Shown here one piece after another: positions 1 through 6,128 of a stretch of DNA of 18,917 nucleotides. The first letter of the stretch is position 1; the number at the start of each line of letters is the position of its first letter. The notes under the pieces were generated by a model. That model did no database searches, was not told the DNA's origin, and worked only from the letters and a program-made list of their open reading frames with translations. This DNA is from an uncultured Rikenellaceae bacterium. Its GTDB lineage: Bacteria; Bacteroidota; Bacteroidia; Bacteroidales; Rikenellaceae. Where the stretch lies: contig CAJURV010000041.1 of NCBI GenBank assembly GCA_910588925.1, positions 1-18,917 of the forward strand, written 5' to 3'. The position numbers were made by a program, and so were the translations under genes.

Positions 1-170
1 CCTATAAAATCCCTAACGCGTCCCTGAAGGGGATGCACCCGCACGAGCAATACAAAAACATCCCTAACAAAAAACAAACGACCTTTAATACCTGAAAACA
101 TAAACATCCAACTACACTAAACACAATTGCAAAAGACAAGGCACAGAATACTACCTAACAACGATCAATA

Positions 171-235
171 AAGAACGCCGCAAGGCATATTTCCAACAGC
201 AAAATTCCGAATGAAGTGAGTAGCGTAAATATGAA
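171..235 (+). repeat. Two-hairpin repeat module, copy A
   Basis: Hairpin 1 is GCC-GCAA-GGC (177-186), which has a GNRA-type loop. Hairpin 2 (206-222) pairs TCCGAAT with GTGAGTA around a GAA loop. Relative to copy B, the G-C pair next to the two G-A mismatches becomes A-T and the loop-closing C-G becomes T-G, so pairing is kept while the sequence changes. A short linker containing CAGCAAAA joins the two hairpins. This is the most diverged of the three copies. Confidence 0.6.
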
Positions 236-247
236 CGAGCAGACTCA

Positions 248-313
248 AACACGCCGTAAGGCGTACTAACGTTAGCAAAAGCCCGAGCAAAGCGAGGGCA
301 ATCAAACACAATT
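248..313 (+). repeat. Two-hairpin repeat module, copy B
   Basis: Hairpin 1 is ACGCC-GTAA-GGCGT (251-264), five pairs around a GNRA loop. Hairpin 2 (282-298) is CCCGAGC-AAA-GCGAGGG, in which two C-G/G-C flanks enclose tandem G-A and A-G mismatches, i.e. a CGAG/CGAG internal motif. A tail reading AATCAAACACA follows, similar to the tail of copy C. This is the best-preserved copy. Confidence 0.65.
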
Positions 314-323
314 CCGCCGTTAA

Positions 324-342
324 ATCCCGAGGCACGAGGGAT
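324..342 (+). repeat. Extra CGAG-type hairpin
   Basis: ATCCCGAG-GCA-CGAGGGAT folds with five Watson-Crick pairs, then tandem G-A/A-G mismatches, then one G-C pair around a three-base loop. The internal motif CGAG opposite CGAG is the same as in hairpin 2 of copy B, although the surrounding sequence differs, so this looks like a related but separate element. Confidence 0.55.
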
Positions 343-352
343 GAGCGGGCCG

Positions 353-435
353 GAGCCTCCCCCAACGGAGGCCCGCGTAAGTTCCAGCAATCATAGAACC
401 TTTCCGCTTAAATCACCGCCACGAATCGAAAGAAC
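353..435. repeat. Dispersed intergenic repeat, copy 1
   Basis: About 83 bases align with 8926-9007, roughly 8.5 kb away, at about 80-85 percent identity by eye. It opens with a GCCTCC/GGAGGC stem-loop (356-372), then a nearly invariant core GGCCCGCGTAAGTTCC, then CAATCATAG, then TTCCGCTTAAATCACC and GAATCGAAAGA. Both copies lie between genes. No reading frame is shared, which favours a non-coding element. Confidence 0.75.
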
Positions 436-451
436 GTCCCGCTTAAGCGGT

Positions 452-502
452 CCCCCGCAGGCTCCGTCCCTTGTGTCATCGGGTAAGGTATCGCTAAAAC
501 CT
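452..502. repeat. Local duplicated block, first copy
   Basis: CCCCGCAG, CTCCGTCC and TTGTG occur in the same order and spacing as in 780-830, followed by an AAGGTNT...CAAAA-like tail. Identity by eye is about 75 percent. It lies about 85 bases after the GGAGGC landmark, as its partner lies about 63 bases after a similar GGAGGC at 717-722. Confidence 0.6.
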
Positions 503-584
503 ATTAACCACCAGATATAAATAACGGGTGCGGCTAATGCGCATACTATCAAACCCAAAAGAAAATCATGGTCTCGCCAACCGC

Positions 585-650
585 AAACACCGCAAGGCGT
601 ATTCCCGACAGCAAATGCCCGAGCGAAACTAGGGATATTAAACACTTCAC
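585..650 (+). repeat. Two-hairpin repeat module, copy C
   Basis: Hairpin 1 spans 587-600, with a GCAA loop and one mismatch in the stem. Hairpin 2 spans 618-634: CCC pairs with GGG, followed by G-A, A-T and G-C. One of the two G-A mismatches of copy B has become an A-T pair. The linker CGACAGCAAATG and the tail ATTAAACACTTC match copies A and B in layout. Confidence 0.6.
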
Positions 651-779
651 GCTTTCCCGGGTTGAGGGACAAAGCCCGAGCAGGCCACACATCGCGGTGG
701 GCAGAAATTTTCCCAGCGGAGGCTCGCAAGGGAAAGTGGCTAAGTTATAAGGCTATTTGCTTAGGGTGCGCGGTCTTCA

Positions 780-830
780 TCCCCGCAGTCTCCGTCCTTT
801 GTGACTTCAGACAAGGTGTTGCAAAAATCT
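780..830. repeat. Local duplicated block, second copy
   Basis: Second copy of the block at 452-502, sharing CCCCGCAG, CTCCGTCC, TTGTG and the AAGGT...AAAA tail. It marks the right end of the apparent tandem duplication; recognisable repeats stop soon after it. Confidence 0.6.
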
Positions 831-1082
831 AGACAATAAATGCGTTGTGTGTCTATCGTTCTTAATTAAAACAACCGTGCCATTTGTAGGTGATGCCCAT
901 TATATCTCCGAAATATAAATATCCTCCCCCAGATGCCGTGTCGTTCAGAATGCTTAGGTGCCGGTAATGCGATCTTTGGGAGGAGGCCGATACTGACGTA
1001 GCCGCCCATAACCGGCGAAAAGAGTTCCATCGTATCGGAATTTTTAGTATATTGCACACTCAAATTAAAATACCAACGAATT

Positions 1083-2540
1083 ATGGATAAAAATATCGCC
1101 GGCCTCGAGCCCAAAACTTTGTGGAAACATTTTGCCGCATTATGTTCTATCCCCCATCCCTCCAAACATGAGGAGGGTGTACGCAACTATATCGTTAACT
1201 TCGCTAAGGAGCACGGCATAGAGTGTCATGTTGACAGTATCGGCAACGTGGTGCTACGCAAGGGTGCCACACCCGGGTACGAAAACCGCAAGGGTATAGT
1301 GATGCAGGGTCACATGGATATGGTGCCTCAGAAAAATAACGACAAGACTTTCGACTTCCTCAAAGATGCCATACAGCCCTATATCGACGGCGAGTGGGTC
1401 ACTGCCGACGGTACCACCCTCGGAGCCGATAACGGCATAGGAGGCGCTGCGGCGTTGGCCGTTTTCGAAGACCTTAAGGAGCACGGTCCTATAGAGGCGC
1501 TTTTCACCGTGGACGAGGAGACGGGCATGACCGGCGTTTTCGAGCTTCAGAAAGGTTTGCTCGAAGGCGATATCCTCCTCAATCTCGATTCGGAGAGCGA
1601 GGGCGAGCTCTATGTAGGTTGCGCCGGTGGTGTCGATGTCATATCGCATATCCCCGTGAGCCGTGAAAAGGCGGCCGGCGGCTATCGTTGGTACGAGGTG
1701 AAAATATCCGGTATGAAAGGCGGCCATTCAGGCATGGAGATCATCTTGCAGAGAGGCAATGCCAACAAACCTATGGCCCGTTTCCTTCGCAAGGCGGTGG
1801 CCGAGCTGGGCGTTAAACTCGCTTCTATTGATGGCGGCGACGTGCGTAACGCTATTCCCCGTGAAGGCGTTGCTGTGGTGGCTGTGCCCGAGAGCGGTTG
1901 CGGTCGCTTCGAGGAGCTTGTATCGAAGTGCGGTAAGGTGTTCGCCTCGGAGCTGGCGGCTACGGAGCCCGAGTTGACATTTACGGCGTCTGTGTGCGAC
2001 GGTCGTAACGACTATATGACCGATGAGAGCGCGAAACGTGTTATTGCGGCGGTGATAGCCAGTCCCAACGGTGTCGTACGCATGAGCGACGCTATGGAGG
2101 GGTTGGTAGAGACCTCTTGTAACCTCGGAGTGGTTAAGACTTCAGATAGCGAAGTTCAGTTCATATCGTTGCCGCGTAGCTCCGTCGATAGCGCCAAGGA
2201 GGCGGTAGCCGATCAGATCGCGGCCGTAGCCGAGCTTGCGGGCGGAAGCGCCGAGCTCGCTGGCGGTTATCCCGGATGGAATCCTAATATGAATTCGCCT
2301 ATTCTGCACACTATGAAAGAGCTCTACAGAAAGCTCTACGGCAAAGAGCCGGAGGTGAAGGCCATACATGCCGGTTTGGAGTGCGCCATAATAGGCAGTG
2401 TTTACGAGAACCTCGACATGATATCTTTCGGTCCCACCATCCGCTTCCCCCACTCTCCGGACGAGAAGGTGGAGATCGCCTCCGTAGGTAAGTTCTACCG
2501 TTTCCTCGAGGAGACCATAAAGGCGGCTCCCGAAAAGTAA
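1083..2540 (+). CDS. pepD: Aminoacyl-histidine dipeptidase (PepD, peptidase family M20C)
   Basis: This 485-residue cytosolic metallopeptidase of the M20C family hydrolyses Xaa-His dipeptides such as carnosine and supplies amino acids from peptides. Expected metal and catalytic positions are visible: GHMDMVP gives His77 and Asp79, GADNGIGG gives the bridging Asp116, DEETGMTG gives Glu145 and Glu146, NLDSESEG gives Asp169, and FPHSPDE gives His457 near the C-terminus. A lid/dimerisation region with GMKGGHSGMEI follows the first metal-binding half. Length is normal for PepD (about 480-490), and there is no signal peptide. The ATG at 1083 gives the usual N-terminus (LEPKTLWKHFAALCSIPHPS). Its stop overlaps the start of the next gene as TAATG, so the two are probably co-translated. 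Confidence 0.95.
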   Translation: MDKNIAGLEPKTLWKHFAALCSIPHPSKHEEGVRNYIVNFAKEHGIECHVDSIGNVVLRKGATPGYENRKGIVMQGHMDMVPQKNNDKTFDFLKDAIQPYIDGEWVTADGTTLGADNGIGGAAALAVFEDLKEHGPIEALFTVDEETGMTGVFELQKGLLEGDILLNLDSESEGELYVGCAGGVDVISHIPVSREKAAGGYRWYEVKISGMKGGHSGMEIILQRGNANKPMARFLRKAVAELGVKLASIDGGDVRNAIPREGVAVVAVPESGCGRFEELVSKCGKVFASELAATEPELTFTASVCDGRNDYMTDESAKRVIAAVIASPNGVVRMSDAMEGLVETSCNLGVVKTSDSEVQFISLPRSSVDSAKEAVADQIAAVAELAGGSAELAGGYPGWNPNMNSPILHTMKELYRKLYGKEPEVKAIHAGLECAIIGSVYENLDMISFGPTIRFPHSPDEKVEIASVGKFYRFLEETIKAAPEK

Positions 2541-3496
2541 TGGAGCTTCATCCCGACTTCGTGAGCGGGCGTTGGTTCGCCATAGTCAACCCTGTGGCCG
2601 GTAACGGCATGGGGTTGACCGATTGGCCCATCATAAGCAAACACCTGCGCGATGCCGAAATAGCTTTCGATGCGGTTTTTACAGAGAAACGGTATCATGC
2701 CACCGAACTCGCTGTGGAGGCTGTGGTCAAGGGCTATCGCCATATAATAGTGGTAGGCGGCGACGGCACCATACACGAGACGGTGCACGGTCTGTTCATA
2801 CAGAAGCAATGTCCCGTGGCGGACGTTACCGTGGCGGTGATAGCCGTAGGCACCGGCAACGATTGGATCCGCATGTACGGCATACCGAGGCGTTACACCG
2901 ACGCCATAAGAGCCATAAAGAGAGGCCGGACCTTTTTGCAGGATGTGGCTCGCGTGGGTTTCTACGAGTCGAAAGTACATCAACACCGCTATATGGCCAA
3001 TGTGGCCGGCGTGGGGTTCGACGCTTTTGTCAACCGCGGTTATAACAAGGTGCGGGAGCGCGGTCTCTACAATAAGTGGATCTATATAGCGGCAATGTTC
3101 GTGTGTCTGCTCAACTATCACAATCACCGTTTCCGTATATGGGTCGACGGCGAGGAGGTGTTCGACGGTCCTGCTTTCAGCGGTGCCGTGGGTATAGGCA
3201 AGTTCAACGGCGGAGGTATGCAACAGATGCCGCGTGCCGTGGCCGACGACGGACTGCTCGATGTTACCGTGATAGAGAAGATGGGTAAGCTCAATCTGTT
3301 CAGATATATACGTAAGTTGTATAACGGCCATATCTACGACGTGCCTTTCGCCCGTTTCCTGCGAGGAGGTACCATACGCATAGAGAGCTTCCCCGGCAGC
3401 CCCATAGAGATAGACGGTGAGGCTATGGGCTATGCCCCGTTCGAGTTCACTGTTTTACCGCGGGTGCTGCGGGTGGTGGTCGGCGAGAGTTTTTGA
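2540..3496 (+). CDS. Diacylglycerol kinase-family lipid kinase (YegS/DgkB type)
   Basis: This 318-residue protein belongs to the DAGK catalytic-domain family (YegS/DgkB), which phosphorylates lipid alcohols at the inner membrane face, using diacylglycerol or a related substrate. The family start FAIVNPVAGNG (residues 13-23) leads to the glycine-rich nucleotide loop VVGGDGTIHETVHG (71-84, GGDGT at 73-77) and a second conserved GTGNDW (104-109). The C-terminal half has the FNGGGMQQMPRAVADDGLLDV pattern of the beta-sandwich domain, and the end contains IEIDGE. There is no transmembrane segment. It starts inside the pepD stop codon, so coupling is likely, and it is followed directly by an intrinsic terminator. 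The true lipid substrate cannot be read from sequence; a sphingoid-type substrate is possible in Bacteroidales. Confidence 0.92.
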   Translation: MELHPDFVSGRWFAIVNPVAGNGMGLTDWPIISKHLRDAEIAFDAVFTEKRYHATELAVEAVVKGYRHIIVVGGDGTIHETVHGLFIQKQCPVADVTVAVIAVGTGNDWIRMYGIPRRYTDAIRAIKRGRTFLQDVARVGFYESKVHQHRYMANVAGVGFDAFVNRGYNKVRERGLYNKWIYIAAMFVCLLNYHNHRFRIWVDGEEVFDGPAFSGAVGIGKFNGGGMQQMPRAVADDGLLDVTVIEKMGKLNLFRYIRKLYNGHIYDVPFARFLRGGTIRIESFPGSPIEIDGEAMGYAPFEFTVLPRVLRVVVGESF

Positions 3497-3499
3497 GAG

Positions 3500-3527
3500 A
3501 AAGGAGGGCAACACGTCCTCCTTTTCG
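3500..3527 (+). terminator. Intrinsic terminator after the pepD-lipid kinase operon
   Basis: AAAGGAGG (3500-3507) pairs with CCTCCTTT (3517-3524) around a nine-base loop, with a short T run. It begins four bases after the lipid kinase stop. Confidence 0.85.
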
Positions 3528-3614
3528 GTTATTATTGCGAAATGGCATGTGTTGCAGGGTGAGTGGAAATATAAAAAGTGTTTTAATGTAATTATAAAAT
3601 TATAGCAATATAAA

Positions 3615-3645
3615 TTTGTCGTTTTGGAATTATTTTTTACCTTGC
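3615..3645 (+). promoter_or_regulatory. Putative Bacteroidota promoter for the C10 peptidase operon
   Basis: TTTG at 3615-3618 is followed after exactly 19 bases by TACCTTGC (3638-3645), close to the Bacteroidota TTTG-N19-TAnnTTTG consensus but one T short in the -7 box. TAAATTTG at 3611-3618 also matches a -7 box by itself. Either would put transcription start shortly upstream of the ATG at 3682. Confidence 0.45.
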
Positions 3646-3681
3646 ACAAGTAGGTTTTTGTGTAACCTAAACTTGTTATTT

Positions 3682-5160
3682 ATGGAATATAGGAGGATTA
3701 TGCCGTATGATATTTGGAGGTGTGGCGGCATTTTATTTTTTGTCGTACTGTTTTTGGTCTCGTGTACCAAGTCGGAGCCGGAGTACGTTGCTCCGAAGAT
3801 TAAGACGGCATTTATGGGGAATGTTGTCGTAGGTGGTGACGGTGAGCGGATGACAGTGCGGGAAAATCATACTCTTGTGCTCGACAATGAGGCTCGTGGC
3901 GATTATCGTCTCTCTGACGAGGAGTTAGCAGGAAACGTACTGTCTTTTGTTTCAGGCGGTGTTGGGCGTTCGTCTGATGTACGGATGACACGTTCGGTGG
4001 CCGATATAGACATAAAAAACGTAAGGCCGTTGCGTGGTAATGCCGTTATGTCTGTAGCTTCAAACAACAGGGCACCCGTTTCTCCCGTGGTAGTTGAGTT
4101 CAACAGCCAGGATGGTGGCGGTTATGCCGTATGTTCGGCGGATAAACGTTTCGAGAAAGTTTTCTCTTATGTGCCATACGGAAGTATGGATGATACCTCG
4201 AAGATAGAGGTGTTGAGACATTTCTATCGTAATGTGGAGGCTTGTATCGCCGATTCTGTCGCCGTATTCAATGCCACTGTCGACTCTTTGCGTGCATTGG
4301 GACGTAGGCCCGATTGTTCGGGCATGTCTTCAACCGTGAGTTTGAGTGGCAACCAAAATGATATAATTTACCTTGGAGAGGAGTACGTTCCCGGTTTAAT
4401 TAAGGAGGCATCTATCGGCATGAAGACGAAATGGGATCAAGGGGCGCCATACAACAACCGTATGCCGGAGAAAAACGATAATATTTTCGTTGTCGACAGC
4501 AAGAACAACAGGGCAGTGGCCGGTTGTGCCACCATCGCTTTGGCACAGGCGATAGCTTATAAAAAGCATGATGTTCTTCCTGATTTGATAACTTCATCCA
4601 TGTGGAATGATATAAGTAGCCGTGCGGATATAACCGGTTCAAAACATGAGGATATTGTCGCTCAATTTATTTGGCATGTGGCTGATTCGATAAAAGTCAG
4701 TTATTCGCCTGATGGAACTGCAGCCAGAATAGGAAGTGTGTTTGCTTATTTGTATTACCTTAATAATGATCGTCACATTGGTAATTATGAAGAGAGATAT
4801 GCTCTCGCCGATAACTCGTATGATAAAAGACACGCTTTCATATTTGATTTTCTTTATGCGTCAGCAGCGAGTAAAGACCCTATAATAGTGAATGCAGACT
4901 TGTTTGACGGAACGAAATCGGTCGGTCATGCGTTTTTGATTACAGGTACAAAATGTTCCGATGGCGGTCGTTATGAGGTTGTGGGTACAGAATATAATGG
5001 CGGGATAAACAAAATGTATCGTCTTCTCGATTTCGAATGCCATGCCTCGGTAGAGTGCAATTGGGGATGGGGAGGGTCTTCGGACGGCTTCTACGATTAC
5101 GATAATATGGTTGTCGGTAGGTCGAAAGTCTCTCCTTCCTATTTCATACGTGTTAAATAA
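3682..5160 (+). CDS. C10-family (streptopain-like) cysteine peptidase lipoprotein with inhibitor-type prodomain
   Basis: This is a secreted papain-fold protease, probably tethered to a membrane. From the ATG at 3682 (492 residues), the lipoprotein signal ends FLVSC with Cys28; an ATG at 3700, preceded by AGGAGG, would give a shorter signal with Cys22 and cannot be excluded. Residues of about 78-168 contain the Spi/I69-like propeptide typical of C10 zymogens (SPVVVEFNSQDGGGYAVCSAD, then KRFEKVFSY). The catalytic domain shows Cys282 in AVAGCATIALAQAIAY, His416 in SVGHAFLITG and Asn460-Trp461 in CNWGWGGSSDGFYDYDN, so all active-site residues are present. It is AT-richer than the flanking housekeeping genes. 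A second lipoprotein gene follows 13 bases downstream. In Bacteroides fragilis, C10 proteases (Bfp) are encoded next to small inhibitors, which makes the neighbour interesting. Substrate is unknown. Confidence 0.9.
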   Translation: MEYRRIMPYDIWRCGGILFFVVLFLVSCTKSEPEYVAPKIKTAFMGNVVVGGDGERMTVRENHTLVLDNEARGDYRLSDEELAGNVLSFVSGGVGRSSDVRMTRSVADIDIKNVRPLRGNAVMSVASNNRAPVSPVVVEFNSQDGGGYAVCSADKRFEKVFSYVPYGSMDDTSKIEVLRHFYRNVEACIADSVAVFNATVDSLRALGRRPDCSGMSSTVSLSGNQNDIIYLGEEYVPGLIKEASIGMKTKWDQGAPYNNRMPEKNDNIFVVDSKNNRAVAGCATIALAQAIAYKKHDVLPDLITSSMWNDISSRADITGSKHEDIVAQFIWHVADSIKVSYSPDGTAARIGSVFAYLYYLNNDRHIGNYEERYALADNSYDKRHAFIFDFLYASAASKDPIIVNADLFDGTKSVGHAFLITGTKCSDGGRYEVVGTEYNGGINKMYRLLDFECHASVECNWGWGGSSDGFYDYDNMVVGRSKVSPSYFIRVK

Positions 5161-5173
5161 AACGAGTAAAGCC

Positions 5174-5965
5174 ATGAAAAGAGTATTGCTGATATTGTCG
5201 ATATCCGTACTGTTTTTCGGATGCGACAAACACGATGTCGATTATAAAAAGAATATTCCGGACGGCGAACATGTTTACCCTCCGGAGGAGCCGGAAGAAC
5301 CCGAGGAGGAGCGTGAATATACCATAGAAGACTTGAATCGCTTTGTGGTACCGGGGCCCGGAGATTATCGCAACGTAGATAGATTCATTCAGGGATATAT
5401 GACAGTTACGGAAGTAGATGTCGTTGGAGAAATGAATGGTCTCGGGATAAATTATGTCGTGCGATTACTTTTCAATGGGCCTGTCGTAAAAGGCGGATTG
5501 TATAAAAACGATCCGTGTGATGAAGGATTCAACGAGATTGCCGATGCCTGCGGCGATATCTATGGCCCTTATGATGTCGTGGAGTACTCGGAGATAGCCC
5601 ATCCTGTAGTCGTGTGCCGTAATAATATAAAATATGACGTTTATGTAATCGGCGGCAATTACGATAAAGATCATCCCGACGGAGCTTTGATAAACGATCT
5701 GGTCGTATTACGTTATGAAAAAAGATTGAAAAGGCCTTTTAATCTCGGCAAATGGACCGAAACCTTTCTGTGGGGTTACGGTGGAGACCTGACATATTGT
5801 AATGAAAGGGACGAAACCATGATCGCTGTTACCAAACACTCCAGTCTTCAGATAACTTTCCCTGAACATGCGGGCACATATTCATTCCGTGTGGTGGCTA
5901 AGAGTGGAGACGATATTTTGTGTAACAAGATTATAGAGAATGTGGAGCTTCCTGCGAGGAAGTGA
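5174..5965 (+). CDS. Unrecognised lipoprotein downstream of the C10 peptidase
   Basis: The 263-residue product is not a family I recognise. The ATG at 5174 is preferred over the upstream in-frame ATG at 5111, because the latter lies inside the peptidase gene and 5174 gives a clean lipoprotein signal MKRVLLILSISVLFFGC with Cys17. A short acidic proline-rich stretch (about residues 36-46, PPEEPEEPEEE) looks like a tether. The rest is a globular domain with alternating hydrophobic residues, four cysteines that could pair (in NDPCDEG, ADACGD, VVCRNN and TYCNE), and a C-terminal beta-rich segment (SLQITFPEHAGTYSFRVVAKSG) reminiscent of an immunoglobulin-like strand set. With a 13-base gap and a shared terminator it is almost surely co-transcribed with the protease. 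Inhibitor, chaperone or surface partner are all possible; none is shown by sequence. Confidence 0.85.
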   Translation: MKRVLLILSISVLFFGCDKHDVDYKKNIPDGEHVYPPEEPEEPEEEREYTIEDLNRFVVPGPGDYRNVDRFIQGYMTVTEVDVVGEMNGLGINYVVRLLFNGPVVKGGLYKNDPCDEGFNEIADACGDIYGPYDVVEYSEIAHPVVVCRNNIKYDVYVIGGNYDKDHPDGALINDLVVLRYEKRLKRPFNLGKWTETFLWGYGGDLTYCNERDETMIAVTKHSSLQITFPEHAGTYSFRVVAKSGDDILCNKIIENVELPARK

Positions 5966-5995
5966 TGCGGTACTATTCCCCGTAGATGGGTGTAA

Positions 5996-6040
5996 AAAAC
6001 GGCAAAGGAGATATTTAATATGAACCTTTGCCGTTTTCTT
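5996..6040 (+). terminator. Intrinsic terminator after the peptidase-lipoprotein operon
   Basis: AAAACGGCAAAGG (5996-6008) pairs perfectly with CCTTTGCCGTTTT (6025-6037) across a 16-base loop, followed by CTTTTG. This 13-bp stem separates the accessory pair from the mannosidase gene. Confidence 0.9.
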
Positions 6041-6103
6041 TTGCATCTAACCTGTGAAAGACCGGCGACTATTGCTATGTCAGCTTAAAATTGTTAATTT
6101 TGT

Positions 6104-6111
6104 TATCTTTA
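6104..6111 (+). promoter_or_regulatory. Possible -7 box for the GH92 gene
   Basis: TATCTTTA matches TAnnTTTG in seven of eight positions, 18 bases before the ATG at 6129. No TTTG sits at the usual 19-20 base spacing upstream, so the call is weak, and the leader would be very short. Confidence 0.3.
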
Positions 6112-6128
6112 TGTCTATTAATTGAAAT

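Larger units (their letters stand above)
1..1082. other. Repeat-rich non-coding region, no supported gene
   Basis: No open frame here resembles a known protein. The small frames on either strand are translations of repeated hairpin sequence: the same short peptide pattern appears in two separate minus-strand frames only because the DNA is repeated. The stretch holds at least three copies of a two-hairpin module (171-235, 248-313, 585-650), a related hairpin at 324-342, a CTCCGTCC-containing block present twice (452-502, 780-830) and a module also found at 8926-9007. Landmarks at 251/587, 366/717 and 452/780 are offset by 336, 351 and 328 bases, suggesting an old tandem duplication. Other hairpins are TCCC-TGAA-GGGA at 21-33 and TTTCCC/GGGAAA at 708-735. 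From about 860 to 1082 I see no repeat and no clear promoter for pepD; a weak TATATTG lies near 1049. Confidence 0.7.

Noticed and set aside
171..650. CRISPR array
   Set aside because: Repeats are few, diverged, internally palindromic and unevenly spaced, with no cas gene nearby.
151..729. Minus-strand open frames of 79 and 112 codons with a shared peptide pattern (FARAFA...NTPCGV-like)
   Set aside because: The shared peptide arises from the hairpin repeats on the opposite strand; a third repeat copy is read in a different frame, and neither frame resembles a known protein.
862..1186. Overlapping minus-strand frames upstream of pepD, one ending GGYLYFGDIMGITYKWHG
   Set aside because: The ending faintly recalls a surface-protein C-terminus, but the frames are short, one runs into pepD, and there is no promoter or family match; at most a gene remnant.
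2495..3331. 278-codon minus-strand open frame opposite the lipid kinase
   Set aside because: Antisense shadow of a well-supported gene, with no family features.
3616..3681. Start of the C10 peptidase gene at 3616
   Set aside because: It would put 22 residues before the lipoprotein signal and place the start within the likely promoter; 3682 or 3700 gives a normal signal peptide.
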